Shown here: in pieces, positions 7,855 to 16,209 of the stretch
How positions within the stretch are numbered: the first letter of the stretch is position 1
Layout of the letters: every line of letters starts with the position of its first letter
Source: a virus
Length of the DNA stretch: 54,938 bases
Strand: one strand, 5' to 3'
Virus record (IMG/VR): IMGVR_UViG_3300031841_003996
Coordinates: 1-54,938 of that record
Notes under the pieces: generated by a model
Seen by the model: only the letters and a program-made list of their open reading frames with translations
What the model was told of the DNA's origin: nothing
The model's database searches: none
Made by a program: the position numbers and the translations under genes

Positions 7855-8620
7855 GCGAATTGAAGATTATGATAAAGTATTGCCTATTAACGAATTGTAT
7901 AGATGTGTACAATCCGAAGGCAGTAGATTCGGACGTCCTACTATTGCAATCCGCGTAACAGGTTGTACTCACCGATGCTGGTTTGGTGAAGGTGGTTGGT
8001 GCGATAGTTGGTATAGTTCTATTCATCCTGAGAAAGGCAAGTTTACATTCAATGACATTATCAAAATTTATGATGAGAATCCTCATGTAAAGGAGATGAT
8101 GTTAACAGGCGGCGCGCCGACAATGCAGCCGGCATTAGTAAATGAATTGATGCATTTTGCTAGTAAACGTGGTATTATCGTTACTATAGAAACTGAAGGT
8201 TCGCATTTCGTTGAAACGGATTTGCCTATCGATCTTATTTCTCTCAGTCCTAAATTTTCCAATTCGGTTCCTAAAGTAGGTATTGAAACGCCTGGTGGTA
8301 AGATTGTAGATGAGCGATTCGTTAAACAGCATAACAAGTTCCGTCTTAACTATGATGCAATTCGTAAGATGATTGATTATCATTACGATTATCATTACAA
8401 GCCAGTATGGGATGGTACAGATGAATGCCTTAAGGAGATTGAAGACTTCCGTATGAAGATGGATATTCCTAAACATAAGACATTTGTAATGCCCGCGGGT
8501 GATTCGAGAGAACAATTAATTAAAATGTATCCGCTAGTATTTGAACTTTGTGCAGAACATGGTTACAATATGACAGGTAGAGATCATATTATTGCATTTG
8601 ATCAAGAACGAGCAGTATAA
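7844..8620 (+). CDS. queE: QueE-like 7-carboxy-7-deazaguanine synthase (radical SAM)
   Basis: Radical SAM enzyme that rearranges 6-carboxytetrahydropterin to 7-carboxy-7-deazaguanine. In the 258-residue product the cluster cysteines are C41, C45 and C53 (CTHRC then WC, spacing CX3CX7C). The LTGGAPTMQP motif follows near residue 87, then IETEGSH and LISLSPK. The protein begins with a typical QueE segment (YRCVQSEGSRFGRPTIAIRVTGC in pieces). I start at ATG 7844, with GGAG 4 bases upstream, rather than at earlier in-frame codons inside queD. Confidence 0.88.
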   Translation: MANKRIEDYDKVLPINELYRCVQSEGSRFGRPTIAIRVTGCTHRCWFGEGGWCDSWYSSIHPEKGKFTFNDIIKIYDENPHVKEMMLTGGAPTMQPALVNELMHFASKRGIIVTIETEGSHFVETDLPIDLISLSPKFSNSVPKVGIETPGGKIVDERFVKQHNKFRLNYDAIRKMIDYHYDYHYKPVWDGTDECLKEIEDFRMKMDIPKHKTFVMPAGDSREQLIKMYPLVFELCAEHGYNMTGRDHIIAFDQERAV

Positions 8621-8630
8621 AGGAGTTACA

Positions 8631-8927
8631 ATGAAAATGAGACCAATGGGAGATCAAATACTCCTAAAAGCAAAAAAGAAAGAAGATAAGACGGCGTCTG
8701 GTATTATTCTTACAGCTAATGAAGCTAATTATGAATATGCAGAAGTAAAGGGCGTCGGTCCTGGATTATTCACTCAAACCGGTGACCGCATACCGATGAC
8801 AATCAAAGTAGGCGATACAGTATTGCTACATGGCAGATTGTTGAAAGGCGATAATGAAGTAGAATTTGAAGACGAAAAATACATATTGGTAAGAGAATCA
8901 GAAATAGCAATGGTATCGACTAAATAA
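8631..8927 (+). CDS. GroES-like co-chaperonin
   Basis: A 98-residue Cpn10 fold protein, the lid of a GroEL-type folding chamber. It begins MRPMGDQILLK like GroES, has an intact mobile loop (KEDKTASGIILT, about residues 18-29), the GVGPG turn, VKVGDTVLLHGR region and the EKYILVRESEI end. No GroEL is seen here, so it likely works with the host GroEL, as T4 gp31 does for the capsid protein. ATG 8631 is preceded by AAAGGAG and GTTACA. It stands between queE and folE. Confidence 0.92.
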   Translation: MKMRPMGDQILLKAKKKEDKTASGIILTANEANYEYAEVKGVGPGLFTQTGDRIPMTIKVGDTVLLHGRLLKGDNEVEFEDEKYILVRESEIAMVSTK

Positions 8928-8952
8928 TTCGTAATAATAAAACTGAAGAATT

Positions 8953-9615
8953 ATGTGTAAGAACAAAGTAAATTTAGAGCTAGTTAAAGAAGGCTTTGCA
9001 AATGGAGTAGCCAAAGGCCGTCCATTGACAGACGATGAGAAGAAGGAGATGATCCTTCGGGCAGAAACAGCATTTGGAGAGTTTCTGGATGCATTAAAAG
9101 TAGATTGGAGAAATGATCCTAATTCAGATCGTACTCCGTATCGAGTTGCTAAGGCATATGTAAATGATCTATGGGCTGGACGATATGAAGGCGCTCCAGA
9201 GATTACAGCATTTCCTAGTGATGGATATGATGGTATGGTATTCGAAGGGGGCATTCCTTTAACTAGTATGTGTTCACACCATCACCAAACAATTATGGGT
9301 AAGGTACATGTTGCTTATATTCCAGGTAAGGATAGTAAAGTAATTGGTCTGAGTAAACTCAATCGATTAGTAGAACATTTCGGACGCCGCGGCGCTATTC
9401 AAGAGCAATTGACTGTTGCAATTCATCATGCAATTGAAACTATTATCGAAGACAATGCTGGCGTAGCAGTTATGATTGAAGCGACTCATAATTGTGTACA
9501 ATGCCGAGGAGTTAAGCATGGCGGTGCTAGTATGAAGACTAGTAAGTTAACTGGAGCATTTAAGAATGATAAAGCAACGCGTGCTGAGTTCTATGAATTC
9601 GTAAAGGGATACTAA
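8953..9615 (+). CDS. folE: GTP cyclohydrolase I
   Basis: Opens GTP to dihydroneopterin triphosphate, the first step to 7-deazaguanine and to folate. The 220-residue product carries zinc ligands C107 and H110 (CSHHH) and C181 (HNCVQCRGV), plus GLSKLNRLVEHFGRR and EDNAGVAVMIEATH. Length and motifs are those of complete bacterial FolE. Its stop overlaps the next gene as TAATG, linking it to a purine salvage enzyme that could supply GTP precursors. Confidence 0.94.
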   Translation: MCKNKVNLELVKEGFANGVAKGRPLTDDEKKEMILRAETAFGEFLDALKVDWRNDPNSDRTPYRVAKAYVNDLWAGRYEGAPEITAFPSDGYDGMVFEGGIPLTSMCSHHHQTIMGKVHVAYIPGKDSKVIGLSKLNRLVEHFGRRGAIQEQLTVAIHHAIETIIEDNAGVAVMIEATHNCVQCRGVKHGGASMKTSKLTGAFKNDKATRAEFYEFVKGY

Positions 9616-10121
9616 TGGATATTCTCATTCCAGAATATAAGATTGAACGTCGTGTTCGAGCCATGGCTCATAAGCTATCAGAAGAACATAAGAATAGTGG
9701 TAACTCATTACCACCTGTAATGATTTGTGTACTTAACGGCGCGTTCATGTTCTTTACGGATCTAGTACGTGATATGGGTATCGATGTACAGACAGACTTT
9801 ATTCGTCCCAAATCATATGAAGGTAGAGATAACTCCGCCGGCGTTACGTTTACTAAAGATATTGAAATAGATCTAAAAGGTAAGCGTGTTTACATCATTG
9901 AAGACATTGTCGATACGGGACAGACAATGACAGAGATTCTGATGCGTATTTCAGATAAACGTCCTGAGTCAGTTAAGGTCGTAACGCTTGTAGAACGTAA
10001 AGGTACTGCATTTCCATCTGATCATACATGTTTCGAAATCGGCGATGAATGGGTTGTTGGTTACGGATTTGATGATAATTCTCTTAAGAGAAACTATAGA
10101 AACATTTATAAGATAAACTAA
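9615..10121 (+). CDS. hpt: Hypoxanthine/guanine phosphoribosyltransferase
   Basis: Salvages hypoxanthine or guanine with PRPP to IMP or GMP. The 168-residue type I PRTase has the PRPP loop IIEDIVDTGQTM (about 95-106), an N-terminal LNGAFMFFTDL segment and the flexible-loop RPKSYEGRDNSAG. The C-terminal VGYGFD is typical of Hpt. It directly overlaps folE by one base, and the next small gene overlaps it by one base. Confidence 0.88.
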   Translation: MDILIPEYKIERRVRAMAHKLSEEHKNSGNSLPPVMICVLNGAFMFFTDLVRDMGIDVQTDFIRPKSYEGRDNSAGVTFTKDIEIDLKGKRVYIIEDIVDTGQTMTEILMRISDKRPESVKVVTLVERKGTAFPSDHTCFEIGDEWVVGYGFDDNSLKRNYRNIYKIN

Positions 10122-10276
10122 TGAATCAACCAGACCCACTAATGCATCAACGACTTAGTTTCGTTAAATCGGCAATTCGTATTATCGGATATGCTTTCAT
10201 TCCATTTAATTTGTTAATTGCCGCAGGAGTCCTTATATTAAGCGAGGTAGTAGGAATCGTTGAAGAACTCGTTTAA
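10121..10276 (+). CDS. Small membrane protein, 51 aa
   Basis: A 51-codon frame linked to both neighbours by TAATG overlaps, which makes it convincing. Residues about 18-48 are hydrophobic and could form one transmembrane or amphipathic helix (IIGYAFIPFNLLIAAGVLIL), ending in an acidic EELV. No family is recognised. Position directly before the DNA polymerase suggests cotranscription. Confidence 0.75.
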   Translation: MNQPDPLMHQRLSFVKSAIRIIGYAFIPFNLLIAAGVLILSEVVGIVEELV

Positions 10277-12744
10277 TGTATCAAGCAGTAGCATATCGTA
10301 AATCAGATAACTCAGTACATATCTGGGATGACCGTAAAGGTTATTATTCAATCAAGTACAAGCCATATGCATATCGCAAAGCGACGTATGGCAATCAAGT
10401 AGCCCTCGACGGCGAACGTGTTATAAAGGTAGATAACTTTGATCGTAATGAACCTGGCTTGTATGAAGCAGATATCAATCCGGAGACTCGTACTCTAATC
10501 GATTTGTATACCGATTCAGATGAACCTTCGATTGGCCATCGTACTATTTTTATCGATATCGAGGTTGATATTGAAAACGGATTTCCGACGCCAGAAGAAG
10601 CTCAGAATGAAGTAACTTCGATTGCAATCTATGATCAGGCCGGCGATAGTCGTTATGTATGGGTCTTAGATAAAGAAGGCGTTGTACAAGATACGGAACA
10701 AGTTATTTCATGTAACGATGAGTATACATTGTTGCAGAAGTTCTTGCATAAGTACAATGAGATACAGCCTACAATTATAACAGGATGGAACATTGACTTC
10801 TTTGATATTCCGTACTTGTATAATCGTATGTGTCATATATTAGGTGAACGTAAAGCTCGTGCATTGTCACCTATCAATGATGTTATTTGGCTTAAGCATA
10901 GGAATAGATATCGTATCTCGGGCGTAGCTTGTCTGGATTATATGGCATTGTATAAGAACTTTACATATACGGAAGAATCTAGTTACTCACTTGAAGCGAT
11001 CTCTCAGAAAGAACTTGGTAGAGGTAAGATCAAATATGATGGCGATCTAAATGATTTGATGCGTGCTGATATCAATAAGTACGTTGACTATAACATGAAT
11101 GACGTTGATCTTGTAGTTGAGATTGATGAGAAGATGAAGTTGCTCGATCTTGCAAGAGCAATTTGCCATAAAGGCCATGTTCCGTATGAAGATGTATATT
11201 TTTCTACTAGATATCTCGACGGTGCATCGTTGACCTATTTGAAACGTCAAGGCTTTGTTGCTCCGAGCCGTAAGCCTAGAGATTCCGATGAGCCATTAGA
11301 ACTCCTAGGAGCATTCGTTAAGCCTCCAAATCCAGGTCGTTACAAATGGGTATATGACCTTGACTTGACATCGCTGTATCCTAGTATCATTATGACACTT
11401 AATGTTTCTCCGGAGACCAAAGTAACTAAACTAGATAAGTTCGACGGTCATGAGTATGTGAAAGATGAAGGTAAACATTATTCGGATGGATGGAACGGAT
11501 GGGAGGATAGTAAAGAGTTACGTGGATATCTAGAGTCTAATAACTATTCAATTGCAGCTAACGGCGTTGTATATGCAAAGGATATCAAAGGCTTTATTCC
11601 TTCGATTCTTGAAAAGTGGTTTGCAGAACGTGTAGAGTATAAGAATCTACGTAAGAAGTATGAGAAAGAAGGCGATGCTGATAAGGCTGAGTACTATGAT
11701 CGACTTCAGCTAGTTACAAAGATTCTTTTGAATTCATTCTACGGCGTTCTTGGCAATCCTGGATTTAGATTCTTCGATCCGGACAATGCAGTTGCTATTA
11801 CAAGTACAGGTCAGCAATTGATTAAGTTCACAGCTGATATTGGCAATAAGTTCTATACAAGAGAGTTGGGAGTCGATAAGGACTACTGCATCTATACTGA
11901 TACAGATTCGACATTCTTTTCATCATTGCCTATCATTGAACATCGATATCCGGACTATGATATTACCAATGAAGATTGGATGGCAGAAAAAACGATTGAA
12001 GTTGCTGATGAGGTTCAGGCATTTATTAACAAGTCGTATGATATCTATGGTCAACGCTTTCATAATGTATCGACTCATAGATTTGATATTAAGCAAGAGA
12101 ATGTTGCAAAAGCCGGCCTATGGATTGCTAAGAAGAGATATGCTCAATGGATTATCAATATAGAAGGTCATTCGGTATCGAAACTCGATGTTAAAGGATT
12201 GGACGTTGTTCGGTCATCCTTCCCTCCGGCATTTAGGAGATTTATGGCAGAGGTATTGGAAGATATCCTAAACGATATCAATAAGACGGATTTGGATGAT
12301 AAGATCCTAGCATTTAAAGATCATATCAAGTCGTTAGATATACTCGAGATCATGTTCCCAACGGGTGTAAAGAAAGTTTCTAAGTATCGTGATAAACGTG
12401 CTAAGCCATTCGCCCCTCCGGCTAAGGGAACGCCTGTACATGTTAAGTCGGCTATCAATTACAATGATATGCTCAAGTATCATAATGTTCGAACCGTACG
12501 AGAGATTATCAACGGCGAGAAGATTAAATGGACTTATCTTAAATCGAATCCAATGAATTTGAATTCGTTAGCACTTAAAGGATTTGAAGATCCGGAAGTT
12601 ATTGTTGACTTTGTTAAGCAGTATATCAATCATGACAAGATCTTTAAGTCAGCCTTTGAAAATAAACTCAATGATTTCTATCAAGCGATGAATTGGGGTA
12701 GGGTTCCGGAGAACAATAATTTAGGAAAGTTTTTCGGATTTTGA
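10276..12744 (+). CDS. DNA polymerase, family B (gp43-like)
   Basis: The 822-residue replicative polymerase has an intact proofreading domain: Exo I FIDIEVD with D94 and E96, Exo II TGWNIDFFDIPYLYNR, Exo III YNMNDVDL. It also has complete polymerase motifs: A DLTSLYPSI near 364, B KILLNSFYGVLGNPG near 485, and C YTDTDS near 540. T4 gp43 is about 898 residues, so this is slightly shorter. It ends just before another promoter-like element. Confidence 0.97.
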   Translation: MYQAVAYRKSDNSVHIWDDRKGYYSIKYKPYAYRKATYGNQVALDGERVIKVDNFDRNEPGLYEADINPETRTLIDLYTDSDEPSIGHRTIFIDIEVDIENGFPTPEEAQNEVTSIAIYDQAGDSRYVWVLDKEGVVQDTEQVISCNDEYTLLQKFLHKYNEIQPTIITGWNIDFFDIPYLYNRMCHILGERKARALSPINDVIWLKHRNRYRISGVACLDYMALYKNFTYTEESSYSLEAISQKELGRGKIKYDGDLNDLMRADINKYVDYNMNDVDLVVEIDEKMKLLDLARAICHKGHVPYEDVYFSTRYLDGASLTYLKRQGFVAPSRKPRDSDEPLELLGAFVKPPNPGRYKWVYDLDLTSLYPSIIMTLNVSPETKVTKLDKFDGHEYVKDEGKHYSDGWNGWEDSKELRGYLESNNYSIAANGVVYAKDIKGFIPSILEKWFAERVEYKNLRKKYEKEGDADKAEYYDRLQLVTKILLNSFYGVLGNPGFRFFDPDNAVAITSTGQQLIKFTADIGNKFYTRELGVDKDYCIYTDTDSTFFSSLPIIEHRYPDYDITNEDWMAEKTIEVADEVQAFINKSYDIYGQRFHNVSTHRFDIKQENVAKAGLWIAKKRYAQWIINIEGHSVSKLDVKGLDVVRSSFPPAFRRFMAEVLEDILNDINKTDLDDKILAFKDHIKSLDILEIMFPTGVKKVSKYRDKRAKPFAPPAKGTPVHVKSAINYNDMLKYHNVRTVREIINGEKIKWTYLKSNPMNLNSLALKGFEDPEVIVDFVKQYINHDKIFKSAFENKLNDFYQAMNWGRVPENNNLGKFFGF

Positions 12745-12776
12745 TTAGGTTTTTAAATTAGAACAACTTATATTTA
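12745..12776 (+). promoter_or_regulatory. Promoter-like TTAG-N20-TATATTTA
   Basis: TATATTTA at 12769-12776 lies 4 bases before the ATG at 12781. The upstream element at the correct spacing is TTAG (12745-12748) instead of TTTG; a TTTG also occurs at 12740 with spacing 25. A weaker member of the same class. Confidence 0.45.
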
Positions 12777-12780
12777 GATC

Positions 12781-13215
12781 ATGATAGGTTATAAGACACA
12801 TTGGATTGGTAATGAATGCGAAGGTCGTTTGAGCGACATTGAAACTTTGTTCATTGGAGATATTGACTGCGAACCGATGCAAAATGGTTGGGTCGCGGAG
12901 AATCATGTTTATTTATGTTCGCCAGCTGTTAATCAAATGATTGAACGTGGTAGTTGGAATTGGTTCTTTGATTTACTGCAAAATGGGTTATCTAGCAAAA
13001 TCGTAACGTTAGAAGTTCCTGCAGGTGAGTTGCATAAGATTCCAGCTCAGGTACGTAACATGGTTCATATCATGTACATGTTCCATGATAAGGATTTCGG
13101 CTTGCTTAAGTCGAATGATAGTATGAAAGTTGTACATGGCGAGTATCAATTGCATTGTACTACAAAGTGCAATATGCAAGAAGTAACGCCGGACGGATAT
13201 AAGCATGACAAGTAA
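12781..13215 (+). CDS. Unknown protein upstream of glycosyltransferase/DpdA
   Basis: A 144-residue soluble protein, not recognised. It begins immediately after a promoter-like box and overlaps the glycosyltransferase by 11 bases. With the next two genes it forms a three-gene block placed between the DNA polymerase and the sliding clamp. If that block modifies DNA, this could be an accessory subunit; this is inference from position only. Confidence 0.72.
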   Translation: MIGYKTHWIGNECEGRLSDIETLFIGDIDCEPMQNGWVAENHVYLCSPAVNQMIERGSWNWFFDLLQNGLSSKIVTLEVPAGELHKIPAQVRNMVHIMYMFHDKDFGLLKSNDSMKVVHGEYQLHCTTKCNMQEVTPDGYKHDK

Positions 13216-14260
13216 AACGATTTACATAGTAGATCTAGAGGCAGTAGAATCTAGATATACGGGCGAATGGAAAACTCATATCCCGACATTGATACGTGAG
13301 AGTGTTGATGATGCAGAGGTTGTAGTTATCGAAGGCCCAACCGATATCCCGGAAGCGACGACGCCTGGAGCTTTTTTGAACTTCGGAGGTACGAATGTAT
13401 ACAAGAGTGACCAGATGTCGCAAATTGCTAGATTGTTTTGTGAAGGTAAAGTGAGAGAAGGAGATCATTTTATCTATACAGATGCATGGAATCCGACCAT
13501 TATTCAACTCAAGTATATGAGTCAGTTGCTAAATATTCCAGTTAAGATTCATGGATTTTGGCATGCAGGTAATTATGATCCAAATGACTTCCTAGGTCGG
13601 TTGATTAAGGATAAGTGGGTAAAGACATTTGAAAAGTCTTTAGCTGAAGCTATCGATTACAATTGGTTTGCTTCCGATGACCATTTACGTATGTTCAGAG
13701 ATAACTTTGGATATGATGGTATTCAATGTTTCCGTACAGGATGGCCAATGGAGTATCTTAAAGGTAAGTTGAAGCCTAATCGTAAGAAAGAAGATATTAT
13801 TCTATTTCCTCATAGAATCGCTCCGGAGAAACAAGTTGAAATCTTTAAAGAGTTGGCTAAGATTATTCCGGAGTATAAGTTTATTATCTGTCAGGAAGAT
13901 AAGCTTAGTAAGAAACAGTATCATGATTTGCTCGAAAGATCCAAGATGGTGTTCTCAGCTAATCTTCAAGAGACATTAGGCATTTCATGTTATGAAGCAG
14001 CATGTGCCGGATCTATTCCATTGGTACCGGATCGTTTGAGTTATACAGAGATGTATGATCGTACATTTACATATCCAAGTGAATGGACGGAGTCGATGGA
14101 TGAGTTCCAAAAGCGTAAGGGTGCATTAGTTTCTCATATTAGATACATGATGAATCGTCATGATGAATTTGAAAGTCAGATTACAAAGCAAGCAGAGTTC
14201 TTGCATGATCAGTACTTTTCGTGTAACAATTTATTGAAGGTGTTAAATGGACAAGCCTAA
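13205..14260 (+). CDS. GT4-like glycosyltransferase next to DpdA
   Basis: A 351-residue GT-B-fold protein. The C-terminal half has the retaining GT signature: PHRIAPEKQ at 202-210, then ETLGISCYEAACAGSIPLVP with the E-x7-E pair E256/E264. The N-terminal half is divergent. It sits in the replication region, not in the sugar island, and overlaps the DpdA-like gene by 14 bases. The C-terminal segment resembles, by eye, eukaryotic queuosine-tRNA mannosyltransferase-type GTs (GTDC1). Glycosylation of a deazaguanine base is a hypothesis; a general GT4 role is the safe call. Confidence 0.75.
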   Translation: MTSKTIYIVDLEAVESRYTGEWKTHIPTLIRESVDDAEVVVIEGPTDIPEATTPGAFLNFGGTNVYKSDQMSQIARLFCEGKVREGDHFIYTDAWNPTIIQLKYMSQLLNIPVKIHGFWHAGNYDPNDFLGRLIKDKWVKTFEKSLAEAIDYNWFASDDHLRMFRDNFGYDGIQCFRTGWPMEYLKGKLKPNRKKEDIILFPHRIAPEKQVEIFKELAKIIPEYKFIICQEDKLSKKQYHDLLERSKMVFSANLQETLGISCYEAACAGSIPLVPDRLSYTEMYDRTFTYPSEWTESMDEFQKRKGALVSHIRYMMNRHDEFESQITKQAEFLHDQYFSCNNLLKVLNGQA

Positions 14261-15494
14261 AGAGTTTATTTATTTTCCGTCATTGTCCGCCGGCGGATTT
14301 GCATCGTCTTTGATTAAAGATGATAAGTTATCATCTGGTGTGCCATGTAGATTTTATTCGGATGATTATCCGGAAAAGTTTCGTCATAAGTACTTCCTTG
14401 TAACGGCTGGTCACTATTATAAGAAGATGGATATTCGTCAGCAGATGGGACTTGGCGATGATGTATTAGTATTCGGTGATTCGGGAGGATATCAAATTGC
14501 AACGGGTGCATTGAAGTATAGTGATGACTTGAGAGAGAAGATCTTTCATTGGTTAGAAGCTAATTCAGATGTTGCTGCAAATTTGGATATTCCACCTAAG
14601 ACAGTATATGAGAACAAGTTCTATCAATGTGCTGATATTAGTTATGATAACTTTGCTTGGTTCGAAAAGAAGCAATCTGGTAAGACTAAGTTCTTGAACA
14701 TGTTGCAAGGATCGAATCCGCAAGAGTATGATTGGTGGTACCATAAGTTTAAGCATTTTGAATTTAGCGGTTGGGCAATTGGCGGTCCGCAGAAGTTAGT
14801 AGACTTCATGTGGGCATTGGCATTGATGCTCAAGAATAGAGAGTTTGAAAATACTCGTTTGGAATACTTGCACTTGTTAGGTATATCAAAGATATCAGAT
14901 TTCTTTATCTTATCAACGATTCAGAAGCTGTTGAATAAGCATTACGGTAATCGTATTACAGTGACAACAGATTCAAGTTCGCCCGGACAATATCCTGTGT
15001 ATGGAACGTTCCTGCATTCGCATAACTTCAAGAAGTTGTCTTTTAGCGATGTATATATGCCAAAGCCAGATAAAGATGCTGATGGTAATATGATTCCGTT
15101 ATCAGAAGGAAAGATTCCAGATCTTCAACCAGATTTGTTAGTTCCGGATAGTTTAGGTGATCCGGCATGCCAAGACTTTACATGGGGCATGTTAGATAAC
15201 TATAACAAAGAAGCAGTTCCTAGAATGGTATTGCATAATGTGCATGTATTTCAAAATACAATTCAAGAGGTAAATAAAATTGTAGCGGCTCATAGAGATG
15301 TTGCGCAATATATGGTACCAAATGATTTGGCCGCGGTACTTAAAAGCATCTATGAGATGTTTGAAGATCCTGATAAGGCGATAACAACCTATGAGAAGTA
15401 TAAGCAATATTATCGCAAGTTCGGCGGACAAAGTATAACAACAATCAATCAAGACAAGTTTAATCAGTTTTTTGAACAAAAAGATCAATCATGA
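14247..15494 (+). CDS. dpdA: DpdA/TGT-like DNA guanine transglycosylase candidate
   Basis: A 415-residue member of the tRNA-guanine transglycosylase superfamily, expected to swap guanine for a 7-deazaguanine base. Key motifs: FGDSGGYQ with D78, LQGSNP near 153, GWAIGG at 175-180, and TDSSSPGQYP with D242 as the likely nucleophile. No CxCxxC zinc motif of classical TGT is visible, and the C-terminal half is divergent. Phage TGT-like proteins of this kind (DpdA) act on DNA. FolE, QueD and QueE in the same window support this. A tRNA substrate cannot be excluded. Confidence 0.8.
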   Translation: MDKPKEFIYFPSLSAGGFASSLIKDDKLSSGVPCRFYSDDYPEKFRHKYFLVTAGHYYKKMDIRQQMGLGDDVLVFGDSGGYQIATGALKYSDDLREKIFHWLEANSDVAANLDIPPKTVYENKFYQCADISYDNFAWFEKKQSGKTKFLNMLQGSNPQEYDWWYHKFKHFEFSGWAIGGPQKLVDFMWALALMLKNREFENTRLEYLHLLGISKISDFFILSTIQKLLNKHYGNRITVTTDSSSPGQYPVYGTFLHSHNFKKLSFSDVYMPKPDKDADGNMIPLSEGKIPDLQPDLLVPDSLGDPACQDFTWGMLDNYNKEAVPRMVLHNVHVFQNTIQEVNKIVAAHRDVAQYMVPNDLAAVLKSIYEMFEDPDKAITTYEKYKQYYRKFGGQSITTINQDKFNQFFEQKDQS

Positions 15495-16207
15495 AAAAGC
15501 AAGAACTTTTAAATTTTATTAGCCGATATCATTTGGCTGGCGCAACGACCTCTGTTAAGTGGATTGCTCAATCAGGTACGTTGCAAACTAGTTTTATTAC
15601 TGATGACCAGAATGTTATCGGTACAGTTAATACATCTCAGATCGATATGGGAGATGCCGAGTTAGGTGTTTATGCAACGCCTCAATTGGTAAAGATGTTA
15701 TCCGCGGTCAATGATGATTTGGATGTATCTGTTAACTCAATTGATAACAAGGCAGTGAGTGTCGGTATCAATGATAAGGATGTTAAGATGACATTCATGT
15801 TAGCCGATCTGTCTGTTATTAGACAAGTTCCGGATCTTAAGAATACTCCGGATTGGAATGTATCAATTGATTTGACCAAAGAGTTTACCAATCGATTTAT
15901 TAAGGCAAAGAATGCATTGCCTGAGTCAGAGAACTTTGGTATCAAATGTACGGGCGATACGGCAGAGGTAATTATCAATTATTCATCTATCAATAACAAC
16001 CGAATCAAATTTGATTTCGATGTTACAAATGCAACGGAGATACCTGTTACATGTTTCTCATCTAATCTGTTCAAAGAAATCTTGAATGCAAATAAAGATG
16101 CTGAGACTGGTAAGTTGGAGGTATCTGCAGCAGGATTGGCCAGAGTAACCTTTAGTTCTAAGACATATTCAGCAACATATTATCTTGTACAACTCCAAGC
16201 TAGCTAA
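15491..16207 (+). CDS. Sliding clamp (gp45-like)
   Basis: A 238-residue DNA polymerase processivity clamp. It has the two-domain PCNA-like layout, with a first domain to about residue 120 and a second ending in the typical strand ATYYLVQLQ. Its length is close to T4 gp45 (228). Position before dUTPase, the gp44-like ATPase and the gp62-like protein follows T4 order. It overlaps dpdA by 4 bases. Confidence 0.88.
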   Translation: MKKQELLNFISRYHLAGATTSVKWIAQSGTLQTSFITDDQNVIGTVNTSQIDMGDAELGVYATPQLVKMLSAVNDDLDVSVNSIDNKAVSVGINDKDVKMTFMLADLSVIRQVPDLKNTPDWNVSIDLTKEFTNRFIKAKNALPESENFGIKCTGDTAEVIINYSSINNNRIKFDFDVTNATEIPVTCFSSNLFKEILNANKDAETGKLEVSAAGLARVTFSSKTYSATYYLVQLQAS

Positions 16208-16209
16208 TA

